Shown: positions 1-10,342, counted from the first letter of the stretch. The stretch is DNA of 64,000 nucleotides from Citreicella sp. C3M06 (GCF_018860705.1 NZ_JAHKQA010000004.1:124001-188000), one strand, 5' to 3'. The notes: generated by a model not told the origin, from the sequence alone. Program-made: numbers and translations.

Positions 1-588
1 CAGGCCCGCGCCGCCTTTCTGACCCCCATTGCCAAGGCATTTGGCACCGATATCGGCTGCGCCGTGGCAGACATGGGCGTGCAGGTGCATGGCGGCATGG
101 GCTATGTCGAGGAATCCGGCGCGGCGCAATATTACCGCGACGTGCGGGTGACGGCGATCTACGAGGGCACCAACGGCATTCAGGCGATGGACATGGTGGG
201 GCGCAAGCTGATGGATGGCGGCGATGCGGCGTATGGGTTGATCGACGAGATCGAAGCCGGGGTCGAAGCGGCCAAGGCCAGCCAGCCCGAGCTTGCCAAT
301 GCAATCTGGGAGGCAGCGGCGTCGTTGCGCGAAGCCACGGAATGGCTGGTCTCGCAGGAGATGACGGGGCGCTTCGCCACCGCCGTGCCCTATCTGCGGG
401 CCTTTGCGCGGGTGCTGGGCGGACATTACCACCTGCGCGCGGCACTGGCAGACCCGGACGGGGCGCGCGCCCGTCTGGCGCGCTTCTACATCACGCGGCT
501 GCTGCCCGAACATGCCAGCCTGTTGGCGCATGTGCGGGCTGGCGATACGACGCTGATGGCGATCACCCCCGACGACCTTGCCGCCTGA
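1..588 (+). CDS. acyl-CoA dehydrogenase, C-terminal part (DmdC-like)
   Basis: The reading frame is open from the first base, so the 5' end lies outside the window; about 195 codons are present. The segment with YEGTNGIQAMDMVGRKL is the FAD/substrate-proximal signature of the C-terminal all-alpha domain of acyl-CoA dehydrogenases. Its wording is closest to the 3-methylmercaptopropionyl-CoA dehydrogenase (DmdC) branch, which has an extra C-terminal helical domain like the one that follows here. Members oxidise an acyl-CoA to the enoyl-CoA and pass electrons to ETF. The substrate cannot be settled from this fragment: a DMSP-degradation role is possible in this bacterial group, but generic acyl-CoA oxidation is equally open. 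An MBL hydrolase follows 24 bp downstream, so the two may be cotranscribed. Confidence 0.85.
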   Translation, partial: QARAAFLTPIAKAFGTDIGCAVADMGVQVHGGMGYVEESGAAQYYRDVRVTAIYEGTNGIQAMDMVGRKLMDGGDAAYGLIDEIEAGVEAAKASQPELANAIWEAAASLREATEWLVSQEMTGRFATAVPYLRAFARVLGGHYHLRAALADPDGARARLARFYITRLLPEHASLLAHVRAGDTTLMAITPDDLAA

Positions 589-612
589 GCGCACCGGGCG
601 TAGGCAGGCGGC

Positions 613-1632
613 ATGATACGCAACGCCTTTGATGCCCCGCCAGAGCCCGGCACTGCCACCGAAATCGCCGAGGGCGTGCTGTGGATGCGCCTGCCGCTGC
701 CGATGGTGCTCGATCACGTCAATGTCTACGCGCTTGACGATGGCGATGGCTGGACCATCGTCGACACCGGGCTGAATTCGAACCGCACCCGCGCGGCATG
801 GGAGGCGCTGCTGGCCGGGCCGTTGCAGGGCAAGCCGGTGCACCGAGTGCTGCTGACCCATCACCACCCCGATCATGTCGGCCTTGTTGGGTGGTTCATG
901 CAGCGCGGCGCCGAACTGGTCACCACCCGCACCGCGTGGCTGATGGCGCGGATGCTGCAACTGGACGCGCAAGACCGCCCCGGCCCCGAACAGCTGAGCT
1001 TTTGGCAACGCTGCGGTATGGCTCCCGCGATCCTGCACAAGCGCGCGCAGGAGCGGCCGTTCAACTTTGCCGATTGCACATGGCCGCTGCCGCTGGGCTT
1101 TACCCGTATCTCCGAAGGCGACGTGTTTCAGGCCGGCGGGCGCACATGGGACATTCGCATCGGCAATGGCCACGCGCCCGAACACGCCACGCTGTGGTCG
1201 CGCGATGACCATCTGGTGCTCAGCGGCGATCAGGTGATCTCGACCATCAGCTCCAACATCGGCGTCTATGCCACCGAGCCCGAGGCCGACCCCATCGCCG
1301 ACTGGCTGGAAAGCTGCGAGCGGCTCAGCCTGTTTGCCCGGCCCGATCATCTTGCCCTGCCGGGGCACAAGCTGCCCTTTACCGGGATGCCGTTTCGCCT
1401 GCGCCAGCTGATCGACAACCATCATTCCGCGCTGGATCGTCTGCATGGCCACCTGTCCGAGCCGAAAGCCGCGACCGAGTGTTTTCCCGTGCTGTTCAAG
1501 CGCAGCATCGACGATGGGGCCTATGGTCTGGCCATGGTCGAGGCGATGGCGCATTGCCAGCACCTGTGGCTTACGGGGCGCGCATCGCGGCATTTGCGCG
1601 ACGATGGGGCCTTTGTCTGGCAGGCGACCTAG
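613..1632 (+). CDS. MBL-fold metallo-hydrolase
   Basis: This is a 339-residue soluble protein. The metallo-beta-lactamase metal motif THHHPDHVG (HxHxDH) lies near residue 80, preceded by a beta-strand segment ending in IVDTG, which is the usual order in the family. Further ligand candidates are the His of GNGHAPEH, the Asp of LSGDQ and the His of ALPGHKLPF. These match the glyoxalase II/RNase Z-like layout of two metal ions. It starts 24 bp after the acyl-CoA dehydrogenase, so an acyl-thioester or lactone hydrolase role in the same pathway is plausible but not shown. The C-terminal ~100 residues carry a winged-helix-like segment seen in several MBL hydrolases. The exact substrate is unknown. 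Confidence 0.85.
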   Translation: MIRNAFDAPPEPGTATEIAEGVLWMRLPLPMVLDHVNVYALDDGDGWTIVDTGLNSNRTRAAWEALLAGPLQGKPVHRVLLTHHHPDHVGLVGWFMQRGAELVTTRTAWLMARMLQLDAQDRPGPEQLSFWQRCGMAPAILHKRAQERPFNFADCTWPLPLGFTRISEGDVFQAGGRTWDIRIGNGHAPEHATLWSRDDHLVLSGDQVISTISSNIGVYATEPEADPIADWLESCERLSLFARPDHLALPGHKLPFTGMPFRLRQLIDNHHSALDRLHGHLSEPKAATECFPVLFKRSIDDGAYGLAMVEAMAHCQHLWLTGRASRHLRDDGAFVWQAT

Positions 1633-1668
1633 CCGGGGGAAACAGCGCGGACAGATGCTTTTGCACAG

Positions 1669-1697
1669 GTGACAGGCGGCTGGATTCGCGCTACCTC
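1669..1697 (+). promoter_or_regulatory. candidate sigma70-type promoter for the oxidase subunit IV gene
   Basis: GTGACA (1669-1674) and TACCTC (1692-1697) are separated by 17 bases and sit 38 bases before the small cytochrome oxidase gene. The match to the -35 box is good and the -10 box is weak, as is common in high-GC Alphaproteobacteria. This is a sequence-pattern call only. Confidence 0.3.
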
Positions 1698-1734
1698 TGT
1701 TCCCCGGGGGAGACCCGCCAAAGGAGGATCACAC

Positions 1735-1869
1735 ATGGCAGAACACCAACACGGCAGCATGGATATCACCGTGCAGGAAAAAACCTTTGCCGGGTTCATC
1801 AATTTCGTGATCAAGACGGTCGGCGTGATCTTCGTGATCGTGGTTCTGCTGGCGCTCTGGGGCGCCTGA
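1735..1869 (+). CDS. aa3-type cytochrome c oxidase subunit IV
   Basis: This small gene encodes 44 residues, placed by a very strong ribosome-binding site (AAAGGAGG, 7 bases before the ATG). The protein has a short polar N-terminus rich in His and acidic residues, followed by a single hydrophobic helix (VGVIFVIVVLLALW) that ends almost at the C-terminus. This is the size and layout of the bacterial aa3 oxidase subunit IV family (COX4_pro_2 type), a one-helix subunit that packs against the aa3 core in Paracoccus and Rhodobacter. Genes for the other oxidase subunits are not adjacent, which is usual. The frame is open further upstream to about 1669, but the ribosome-binding site decides the start. 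Confidence 0.85.
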   Translation: MAEHQHGSMDITVQEKTFAGFINFVIKTVGVIFVIVVLLALWGA

Positions 1870-1947
1870 CGGGCCATTACCGCTTGTCCTGATCTGCTCG
1901 ATGTGGAACCCCTGATCGCAAGGATCCTAAGGACGGAGCAGTGACGG

Positions 1948-2604
1948 ATGATCTTTCGAGCCGTGGGCCTTTCGGTCCTCGTGGCGCTTGCACTTGCCGG
2001 GTGTACGACCCCCGGCAACCAGCGCCCCAATGCCACACCCGAGCAGATAGCGGCTGTCGCCTATCGCCATGATGGGCCGGCTGCGATCACGCTTTATACC
2101 ATGATCAACAACAATACAGACGAGGGGGCGCATTCCTCGATCATGATCAACGCGCCCTCGCAGCGGGTCATCTTTGACCCGGCGGGTTCGGTGCGGGCCG
2201 ACTACATCACCGAAGCCGACGATGTGCTGTACGGCATCACCCCCACCTTCGAGAGCTTCTATGAGCGTGCCCATGCCCGCACCACCTATCGCGTGCGGAT
2301 TCAACGCGTAGAGGTGCCCCCCGAGGTCGCCGAACAGGCCCTGCGGCTGGCGATATCCAACGGCTCGGTAATGCAGTCGTACTGCGCAAAATCGACCTCT
2401 TCGATCCTTGCGCAATTGCCGGGTTTCGAAAGCATCAGCACGACGTGGTTCCCCAAGAAACTGGCAAGGCAATTCGGGCAACTTCCGGGCGTGAGCACCC
2501 GCGAGCTGCGCGAAGATGATGTCGATGACAAGTCGCTGGCCATCGCGCTGTTTCGCGAGCACCTGCAAAAGACTGGCCAGCCAGAGCCGGACGTCATCCA
2601 GTGA
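1948..2604 (+). CDS. hypothetical lipoprotein
   Basis: This 218-residue protein begins with a lipoprotein signal peptide: a hydrophobic stretch ending in the lipobox LAGC, with the modifiable Cys at residue 19 followed by Thr-Thr. It should be exported and lipid-anchored, probably to the outer membrane's periplasmic face. The mature part shows no catalytic motif I recognise. It has a predicted beta-rich middle and a C-terminal charged segment. The gene stands alone: the next genes (azlD, azlC) are on the opposite strand, and azlD ends on the base after this stop codon. The function is unknown. Confidence 0.75.
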   Translation: MIFRAVGLSVLVALALAGCTTPGNQRPNATPEQIAAVAYRHDGPAAITLYTMINNNTDEGAHSSIMINAPSQRVIFDPAGSVRADYITEADDVLYGITPTFESFYERAHARTTYRVRIQRVEVPPEVAEQALRLAISNGSVMQSYCAKSTSSILAQLPGFESISTTWFPKKLARQFGQLPGVSTRELREDDVDDKSLAIALFREHLQKTGQPEPDVIQ

Positions 2605-2925
2605 TTACAGCCAGGCGCCGAGGATAAGAACCGCGGCGCCGGCCAGCATCGCCGCCAGCACGTTGCGCAGCAGCGTGGCGATGGCCAGCGTGACGGCAGC
2701 AGCGGCAAGGCGCAGCGGGTCGGTCTCGCCATCGGTGGCCACCGGCCAGACCACCAGCGGCATCACCAGCGCCGGCAACACCGACACGGCGGTATAGCGC
2801 AGGTGGCGCATGACGGCGGGGGGCAGGGCACGGTCGCCGATCAGGCCAAGAAACACGAAGCGCAGGGCAAAGCTGCCGATGCCCAGCCCGGCGATGATGA
2901 TCCAGATCTGTGCGTGGTCGATCAT
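2605..2925 (-). CDS. azlD: AzlD family branched-chain amino acid export subunit
   Basis: This 106-residue protein is nearly all membrane, with about four hydrophobic helices including WIIIAGLGIGSFALRFVFLG at the N-terminus. The early LRF/FxxR pattern and the PALVMPLVVW helix are typical of AzlD. AzlD partners with AzlC to form a two-subunit exporter of branched-chain amino acids and, in some species, other hydrophobic amino acids. Its ATG overlaps the stop codon of azlC (ATGA), so translation is coupled. The stop codon abuts the stop of the convergent lipoprotein gene with no intergenic space, leaving no room for a separate terminator. Confidence 0.85.
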   Translation of the reverse strand: MIDHAQIWIIIAGLGIGSFALRFVFLGLIGDRALPPAVMRHLRYTAVSVLPALVMPLVVWPVATDGETDPLRLAAAAVTLAIATLLRNVLAAMLAGAAVLILGAWL

Positions 2926-3629
2926 GCCCTTGCCCCCGCGCGGCGTTCCACTTCGGCCCCGGCGGCCATGCCGAGCCCGGCGGCGACCAGCAGCCCGAGG
3001 TTCCACGGCAGGAAGGCAAAGATCAGCGATCCGATCGTGGCCGCCAGCGCCGCGGTGCGATGCGCGCCGGTGTTCAGCGCCGGGCCGATCATCGCGATAA
3101 AGGCGATGGGCATGGCGAAATCCAGCCCGGTATCGGTGGGGATCGCGGTGCCCAGCAGCGCCCCAACCAGCGTGAACACATACCACAGCGGCGCAAGCGG
3201 CGTGATCGCCCCAAGGAAAAAGGCGAACTTCTCGGCGGTGGTCATCGCCTTGTTGCGCTCGTATTCGATGATCGAGATGGCGTAATTCTGGTCGATGGTC
3301 AGATAGGCGGCCACCGCGCGTTTCCACAGCGGCATCTTGCCCAGATGCGGCGTCAGCGAGGCCGAATACATCGCCATCCGCAGGTTGACCGCCAGCGCCG
3401 AGGCCAGCACCACCAGCGTTGGCGCGTCATCGCGCAGCAGCTGTATCGCGGTGAACTGTGCCGCACCGGCGATCACCGCCACCGAAAAGCTGAGCGCCTC
3501 GATCACGCTCAGCCCCGCATCGACCGAGATCACCCCGAACAGCGTTGAAAACGGCACGATCACAAGGATAAAGGGCAGCCCGCCGCGCACGCCTCTCCAG
3601 TAGCTTGACTTGACGTCGCCGGGGGTCAT
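2922..3629 (-). CDS. azlC: AzlC family branched-chain amino acid export subunit
   Basis: This 235-residue inner-membrane protein of the AzlC/YgaZ family supplies the larger half of the AzlCD exporter. The N-terminal segment (RGVRGGLPFILVIVPFSTLF, then GVISVDAGLSVIEA) and the AGAAQFTAIQLL helix are family signatures. I start it at the ATG with GGAG 8 bases upstream; an upstream in-frame ATG would add 18 residues with poor membrane-protein character. It overlaps azlD by four bases. No regulator gene of the Lrp type is adjacent. About 200 bp of non-coding DNA separates it from the phospholipase D-like gene and shows only a short CTGCCT/AGGCAG hairpin near 3773-3786. Confidence 0.87.
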   Translation of the reverse strand: MTPGDVKSSYWRGVRGGLPFILVIVPFSTLFGVISVDAGLSVIEALSFSVAVIAGAAQFTAIQLLRDDAPTLVVLASALAVNLRMAMYSASLTPHLGKMPLWKRAVAAYLTIDQNYAISIIEYERNKAMTTAEKFAFFLGAITPLAPLWYVFTLVGALLGTAIPTDTGLDFAMPIAFIAMIGPALNTGAHRTAALAATIGSLIFAFLPWNLGLLVAAGLGMAAGAEVERRAGARA

Positions 3630-3827
3630 CCTTGGTCTCCGAAACTCGTGCTCTGCGTGCAGCCCTAGCCAAGCGCGCGGCAAGATGCAAACCCTGCCTG
3701 CCTTGGATGCTGGCCGCGTCTTGAGGGGCGATTGGTCGGGCGGAACGACAGCGGCTCGTGGATTTCGGGCGTCTGCCTTCAGGCAGCCGGGTGTTGGCAG
3801 AGGTCGCCTTGAACGCGGCGCTTCAGC

Positions 3828-5315
3828 TTAGAACATGTCGGCCGGAAGCACCGGCACCGAGCGGGCGAATTTGCGTCCGCTCGCCATTGGATAGGGCAGG
3901 GCAAAACCCTCGCGGTCCTGCGGATCCTTGGCGGCATTGCTCAGCGCCGCCTGACGCCATGTGCGCGCCTGCGTGGTGCTGGCCCCGGCAATCGTCGGGC
4001 CAAGCCATTTTTTCGCCAGCCGCTCGCGGATCTCTTTGGCGGCATCCGGGCGGCGGAACATCACCGAGGCCTCGGTGTCCCAGCGCATCGAGCGCCCGTT
4101 GAGATTGGCCGAACCGACCATCCCGACCCGGTCATCGACCACGCAGACCTTGGAGTGAATGTAGATCGGCCCCGATTTCAGCACCTCCGCCTCGCCGTCC
4201 TTTGCGGGCACCGGCTGCGCGGGCGAGATCATCGCCAGCCGGTCGCCAAAGGCATGCGCCAGCCGGTTCGCCGCCTCGGTCTGAAGCGCGTGGGCGGCGC
4301 GGGCATCCCAGCCGACATCGCTGTCAAACAGCACCCGGTCCGCAGCGGGGGGCAGCACGATGATCAGCTGAAGCTCGGGCGCGCGTTTTGCGGCGCGCAC
4401 CATGGCATCGACCAGCGGTCGATGACGCAGGAATTGCGTTTCGATATAGACGAAGTGCCGCGCCTCGCCCATCAGCTGGATCATCGCCCGTTCGTGTTCG
4501 GTGGCGATGGGCTTGGGGGCCAGTTGCACCGGGCCGCGGCGCGGCTCGGAGACGGTGCGCAGCAGGCGCAGATCGGCGGGCGGCTGGGGGCGGTGCGTGA
4601 CATCCATGCGGTCGGCCTCGCCCAGCATGGCGGGGGTGCCGCAGTCCAGCGCGCGGTTCCATGTTTCGCAGAAATGCAGCCGCAGGGCGGCGGCATAATC
4701 GGCATCGTCGACCTGCATCGACACATCGTGCCATGTCTCGTCCGGGGGCTGATCGTGGCTGAAATCGTCCCAGCGTCGGTCATTCACGTCGAGTCCGCCG
4801 ATGATGCAGCGCGTGCCATCGGCGACGGCGAATTTCTGATGCAGCGTCACCGGGCGCAGCAGGACCGGCCCCTTGATCAGCGTGCGCTGGATCGGGGTCA
4901 GCTCGGCCGGATCCCTGCTGTTCAGATCCTTTAGCTTTTCCCCGATCCGGGTGCGCATGATCCAGCGCCAGACCGGCCCGGCAAGCTGGCCATGCGGCGC
5001 GCAGAGGATCTGCACATCGCCCTTGACCGACTGCGCAAACCCGGTGGCCGATCGCCATGCCAGACGGTGCAGCGGTTCGGCAAAGACCGGGTCGAAATCC
5101 GCAAGGATCAGCCGGATCCTGACCCCTTTGCGTGCCACCTCGGTCAGCAGGTCGGCCCATGTGGTCATGCCCTGATCAAGGTGTTCGGGGCAATGCAGCT
5201 TGGTCCTTGGGTCGAGAATGCGGAACGACATCACTAGCTCCTGCGTCGCGCTCATGGCGAGGCGTTCGAGCGCGGGAAAGCCTTCGGAGGCGGTGATGAG
5301 GGAGGTCAGGGTCAT
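3828..5315 (-). CDS. phospholipase D-like protein
   Basis: This 495-residue protein has two HxKx4D (HKD) catalytic motifs: HQKFAVADG with His159 and IHSKVCVVDD with His387. Each is followed by the usual GG/GSxN element (IIGGLDVNDR; MVGSANLNGRS). Two HKD motifs in one chain define an active PLD-superfamily enzyme acting through a phospho-His intermediate. No N-terminal membrane helices are present, unlike cardiolipin synthase, so a soluble or peripheral phosphodiesterase/phospholipase is more likely. It starts 8 bp after murJ ends, in the same direction, so it is probably the second gene of a murJ operon. The frame extends 60 codons further upstream inside murJ; the chosen start avoids that overlap. 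Confidence 0.82.
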   Translation of the reverse strand: MTLTSLITASEGFPALERLAMSATQELVMSFRILDPRTKLHCPEHLDQGMTTWADLLTEVARKGVRIRLILADFDPVFAEPLHRLAWRSATGFAQSVKGDVQILCAPHGQLAGPVWRWIMRTRIGEKLKDLNSRDPAELTPIQRTLIKGPVLLRPVTLHQKFAVADGTRCIIGGLDVNDRRWDDFSHDQPPDETWHDVSMQVDDADYAAALRLHFCETWNRALDCGTPAMLGEADRMDVTHRPQPPADLRLLRTVSEPRRGPVQLAPKPIATEHERAMIQLMGEARHFVYIETQFLRHRPLVDAMVRAAKRAPELQLIIVLPPAADRVLFDSDVGWDARAAHALQTEAANRLAHAFGDRLAMISPAQPVPAKDGEAEVLKSGPIYIHSKVCVVDDRVGMVGSANLNGRSMRWDTEASVMFRRPDAAKEIRERLAKKWLGPTIAGASTTQARTWRQAALSNAAKDPQDREGFALPYPMASGRKFARSVPVLPADMF

Positions 5316-5323
5316 GCGGGCTC

Positions 5324-6871
5324 TCAGCTTCTTTTGCGGCGCAAGGCAGACCGGAAATCGGACAGCCTGAAGGCGCCGATCACATGACCGGCGAGGGCGT
5401 AGGCGGCCATGCCTGTGACAACAAGAAGGATCAGAGCAATGTAACGCCAGTAGTTCATGGATAGCATACTGCCGAGACCGAGATAGGTTCCCCAAAGAAC
5501 GCCCGTCATGATCAGGGAGGCGATCAGGATACGCGGCCAGCGCTTGCGGAAACGGGCGTCAAAGCGGGCGGTGTCGCCAAGGCGGCGACCACCGACGAAC
5601 AGCATCACCAGCATGACCCATGCCGCCGCGGTGGTTGCGATGGCGGGCGACAGCCAGCCCGCCACCGGTACGAGGCCCACGGCCAGAATCGCGTTCACCG
5701 CCATCGACCACAGCGCGTAATAGAACGGCGTGCGGGTGTTCTCACGGGCAAAGAATTGCGGTTGCAGCACCTTTTGCAAGACAAAGGCGGGCAGGCCCAA
5801 CCCGTAGATCGCCACCGCCAGCGCAATGGCCTCGGCGTCTGCATGGGTGGTGCGCCCGCGTTCGAACAGCACCGAGACGATGGGCAGCGGCACGATGACC
5901 AGCGCCGCTGCGGCAGGCAGGGTCAGCGCCAGCGCCATTTCCCCGGCGCGGGAAAATGCATGCTGCGCGCCGTCGTTGTCCTGCGCCTTGAGCCGGCGCG
6001 ACAGGTCCGGCAGCAGCACGATGCCCACGGCGATGCCCACCACGCCCAGCGGCAGCTGGTACAGCCGGTCGGCGGCGTAAAGCCAGCTGACAGCCTGCCC
6101 GAATTGCGAGGCAACCTGCTGCCCGACCAGCAGGTTGATCTGCATGACCCCCCCGGCCAGCGCGGCGGGAATGGCAACGCGCAGCAGCCGCTTCATGTCG
6201 GGGGTCCAGCGCGGCCGACCGGGGCGCACCTTGACCCCGGAGCGCTCTGCCGCCACCCAGACCAGCGCCAGCTGCGCCACGCCCGCCAGCGGGATGGTCC
6301 AGATCAGCCACCAGATGACCTCGTCGCCCAGCAGGTAGCCCGCGAGCATCGCGGAGATCACCAGCACGTTCAGCAGCGTCGGCGCGGCGGCGGCGGCGGC
6401 GAAATGCCCGGTGGCGTTCAGCGCCCCGGAAAACAGCGCCGCGAGCGAGATGAACAGGATATACGGAAACACCACCCGCCCGAAACCAACCGTCAGATCG
6501 AACCGCGCATCCTGCGCAAAACCGCCCGCCGTGGCCCAGACCAGTGCCGGCATGAACACCAGCGCCAGCGCGGTGATCACCAAAAGCACCGTCGCCAGCC
6601 CGTTCAGCGCGTCGCGGGCAAAGACCAGTGGGTTTTCCTCGCCTTCGTATTTCTTGGAAAAGATCGGCACGAACGCGGCGTTGAACGCGCCTTCGGCAAA
6701 GAAGCGGCGGAACATGTTGGGCAGGCGGAAGGCGGCGACAAAGGCGTCCATCACCGGCCCCGGCCCGATCAGCGCGAGGATCACCGTGTCGCGCACCAGC
6801 CCGAGCACGCGGCTGGCCAGCGTCCAGAACCCGACGGTCAGGACGCCCGAGATCAGGCGAATTGGTTTCAT
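5324..6871 (-). CDS. murJ: lipid II flippase MurJ
   Basis: This is a 515-residue MATE/MOP-superfamily membrane protein. The N-terminus (SRVLGLVRDTVILALIG, then AFNAAFVPIF) is the classic MurJ/MviN signature, followed by about 13-14 hydrophobic helices across the whole length. MurJ flips lipid-linked peptidoglycan precursor across the inner membrane and is normally essential. The start is set at the ATG before KPIRLISGVLTVGFW; the open frame continues 26 codons upstream without membrane character. The phospholipase D-like gene lies immediately downstream. It is separated by about 126 bp from the upstream gbcB gene, which is on the same strand. Confidence 0.93.
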   Translation of the reverse strand: MKPIRLISGVLTVGFWTLASRVLGLVRDTVILALIGPGPVMDAFVAAFRLPNMFRRFFAEGAFNAAFVPIFSKKYEGEENPLVFARDALNGLATVLLVITALALVFMPALVWATAGGFAQDARFDLTVGFGRVVFPYILFISLAALFSGALNATGHFAAAAAAPTLLNVLVISAMLAGYLLGDEVIWWLIWTIPLAGVAQLALVWVAAERSGVKVRPGRPRWTPDMKRLLRVAIPAALAGGVMQINLLVGQQVASQFGQAVSWLYAADRLYQLPLGVVGIAVGIVLLPDLSRRLKAQDNDGAQHAFSRAGEMALALTLPAAAALVIVPLPIVSVLFERGRTTHADAEAIALAVAIYGLGLPAFVLQKVLQPQFFARENTRTPFYYALWSMAVNAILAVGLVPVAGWLSPAIATTAAAWVMLVMLFVGGRRLGDTARFDARFRKRWPRILIASLIMTGVLWGTYLGLGSMLSMNYWRYIALILLVVTGMAAYALAGHVIGAFRLSDFRSALRRKRS

Positions 6872-6997
6872 GGATGTGTTGCCCCTCTTGGCTGGTTTCG
6901 GCAGTGCTAGCCGAAGCTGGGGGCGGATGGGAAGCGGCATCCACAACAAATGCCGCCGCCGTGAGCGCCGCCGGGTCGTGCCCCGGCGACAAACGCG

Positions 6998-8068
6998 TCA
7001 CAGATCCAGCACGACCTTGCCGCGCGGGTTGGAACAGCAGGCGAGGATGTAGCCTTCCTCGATCTCGTCTTCGGTGATGCCGCCGTTGTGAACCATGTGC
7101 ACCTCGCCCGACAGTTTCATCGTCTTGCAGGTGCCGCAGACGCCGAAGGTGCAGCCCGAGGGGATGGCGATTCCCGCGCTGCGGGCAGCGGCGAGAACGG
7201 TCTCGGTCTCGGGCACCGAGATCGTTTTCTCGGACATGTCGAAGACGATCTCGGCCTGCACGTTTTCCTCGGGCAGATCGTCTTCGGGAATCGGCGCTTC
7301 GACCAGTTCCGGCCCCGGAGTGCCCGGTGCCTGAAAGCTTTCCTGATGATAGCGGTCCATGTCATAGCCAAGCCCGGCCAGCGCCTCGCGCACTGAGGTC
7401 ATGAACCCCTCGGGCCCGCAGCAGAACACTTCGCGTTCAAGGTAGTCAGGCGCCATCAGGCCCAGCATCAGCTGGTTAAACTGGCCCTGAAAGCCGGTCC
7501 ACGGGCGGAACTTGTCCTTTTCCTGCACCACCCATTTCAGCTCGATCCCCTCGGAGCGCGAGGCGATATGTTCCAGCCGCTCGCGGAAGATGATCTCGGA
7601 GGGTTTGCGGGCGCAGTTGACGAAGACAATGTCGCAGCTGCGGCCCTTGTCGTAGATCTCGGTGGTCATCGACATCATCGGGGTGATGCCGCTGCCCGCC
7701 GAGATAAACAGGTACTTTTCCGCCGGGTGCTCGTGGGCGGTGAACCGGCCCGCCGGGCCAAGCGCCTTGAGCGTCATGCCCGGCTTGAGGTTGTCCATCA
7801 CCCAGCGCGTGCCGATGCTGTCGGGCTGCGCCTTCATGGTCAGGGTCAGCGACAGCGGGCGCGAGGGCGACGAGCTGATCGTCCATGTCCGGTACAGCGG
7901 CCCGCCGGGCACGGGCAGTTCCAGCGTCAGGAACTGCCCGGCCTTGAAGTCGAATGGCCGACCCGAGGGCGCCTGAAAGCACACGGTGATGACGTTCGGC
8001 GTTTCGGGAAGGATCGAGACACATTCAAGTGGCTCGTCGTCGGTCCACGGATCGGTCTTGTTCAGCAT
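6998..8068 (-). CDS. gbcB: glycine betaine monooxygenase reductase subunit GbcB
   Basis: This 356-residue flavin/iron-sulfur reductase shows three parts in order. A ferredoxin-NADP reductase FAD-binding barrel (RTWTISSSPS is the FAD-stacking RxYS-like motif) comes first. The NAD-binding half (SAGSGITPMMSM and CCGPEGFM) follows. Last is a C-terminal plant-type [2Fe-2S] ferredoxin with Cys ligands in CTFGVCGTC and a fourth Cys in LACCSN. This is the layout of GbcB, which passes electrons from NAD(P)H to the Rieske oxygenase GbcA. It lies 3 bp after gbcA on the same strand. Other Rieske-oxygenase reductases share the fold; the assignment rests on the gbcA, sox and purU context. Confidence 0.88.
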   Translation of the reverse strand: MLNKTDPWTDDEPLECVSILPETPNVITVCFQAPSGRPFDFKAGQFLTLELPVPGGPLYRTWTISSSPSRPLSLTLTMKAQPDSIGTRWVMDNLKPGMTLKALGPAGRFTAHEHPAEKYLFISAGSGITPMMSMTTEIYDKGRSCDIVFVNCARKPSEIIFRERLEHIASRSEGIELKWVVQEKDKFRPWTGFQGQFNQLMLGLMAPDYLEREVFCCGPEGFMTSVREALAGLGYDMDRYHQESFQAPGTPGPELVEAPIPEDDLPEENVQAEIVFDMSEKTISVPETETVLAAARSAGIAIPSGCTFGVCGTCKTMKLSGEVHMVHNGGITEDEIEEGYILACCSNPRGKVVLDL

Positions 8069-8071
8069 GTC

Positions 8072-9397
<1,326 letters not shown>

Positions 9398-9410
9398 TTA
9401 GCCTGGCTAA
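9398..9410. promoter_or_regulatory. LysR-type operator candidate, TTAGCC-N-GGCTAA
   Basis: A perfect 6-bp inverted repeat around one base, 13 bp in total, has the exact T-N11-A form bound by LysR-type regulators. It lies in the divergent gap between gbcA and the LysR-type gene, 88 bp before gbcA and 57 bp before the chosen regulator start. It is the only strong palindrome in the gap. A TTGGCAATTGGCAA direct repeat lies just to its left (about 9370-9383). Confidence 0.5.
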
Positions 9411-9466
9411 TGTCTAAAAAGCGGATGATCCGTTTTCGACATGGCCGAGACAAAAGCGACATTTCC

Positions 9467-10342
9467 ATGCGTAAGCCCTATGATCTCCCGTCGCTTGGCG
9501 ACCTCGCCTGCTTTGAATCGGCTGCCCGGAATTTAAGCTTCAAGCAGGCGGCGGGCGAACTTAACGTGACTCCGGCTGCGGTCAGTCACCGGATCAAGGC
9601 GCTGGAACACGACCTTGGGCAGGCGCTGTTCAATCGCCAGTATCGCGGAGTCGAACTGACCGAGGCGGGCGCCCTGCTGTTCGTCGCATTGCAACGTGGT
9701 TTCGAGACGATTTCCGACACGGTGGTGCGCATCCGTGGGCGGCACACGCGGGCCGGGGTGTCGATTGCGGCGACCACCGCGATGAGCGGGCTGTGGCTGA
9801 CGCCGCGGCTTGCGACCTTCTGGAAGGCGCATCCGCAGGTCGCGATATCGCAGGTCATTCAGGACGAAGGCATGGCGCAGGGCGTCGATCTGTCGATCCA
9901 TTACGGCGATCCTGCACGCGAAACCGACGAGACGCGCGTGCTGCTGCGCGACCGTATCATTGCGCTTGGCTCTCCGGAATTTGCCCACACGCAGGGAATC
10001 GCCTCGCTTGATGATCTGCGGGCGGCACCGCTGATCCACACCCAGTCGGGCACGAACCCCTATACGGAATGGCCAGAGTGGTTCGCCGCGATGGGCGCCG
10101 AGCCTCCGGTTGGGCCGGGCTTTTTCCTCAACAACTATCTGATTTCGTTGAATGCGGCCGAGGACCACATCGGCGCGGTGCTGGGCTGGGAAGGGCTGCT
10201 GGGCAGCTATCTGGACCGGGGGCGGCTGGTGCAGCTACTGCCCGAAGCGATGGAGTCGCCGCTGCCGTTTTACCTGCGCATCCATGGCGGCGCCTCGGCC
10301 AATGCGCGGCTGTTTGCGGACTGGCTTGCAGAATCTGAATGA
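9467..10342 (+). CDS. LysR-family transcriptional regulator (GcvA-like)
   Basis: This 291-residue protein has an N-terminal winged helix-turn-helix (FESAARNLSFKQAAGELNVT and AVSHRIKALEHDLG, ending LFNRQYRGVELTEAG) and a C-terminal substrate-binding domain. The wording (LGDLACFESAARNLSF, PAAVSHRIKALE) is that of the GcvA subgroup, whose founding member controls the glycine cleavage system. It is divergent from gbcAB and faces a T-N11-A palindrome, so it probably autoregulates and controls gbcAB with a betaine or glycine-related effector; the effector is inference. In-frame starts exist at 9410 and 9425, but 9467 gives the normal family N-terminus. A strong terminator follows. Confidence 0.85.
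   Translation: MRKPYDLPSLGDLACFESAARNLSFKQAAGELNVTPAAVSHRIKALEHDLGQALFNRQYRGVELTEAGALLFVALQRGFETISDTVVRIRGRHTRAGVSIAATTAMSGLWLTPRLATFWKAHPQVAISQVIQDEGMAQGVDLSIHYGDPARETDETRVLLRDRIIALGSPEFAHTQGIASLDDLRAAPLIHTQSGTNPYTEWPEWFAAMGAEPPVGPGFFLNNYLISLNAAEDHIGAVLGWEGLLGSYLDRGRLVQLLPEAMESPLPFYLRIHGGASANARLFADWLAESE

Noticed and set aside
3828-5315. Cardiolipin synthase identity for the PLD-like protein
   Set aside because: Both HKD motifs fit, but the N-terminal membrane helices of cardiolipin synthase are missing, so only a general PLD-superfamily call is made.
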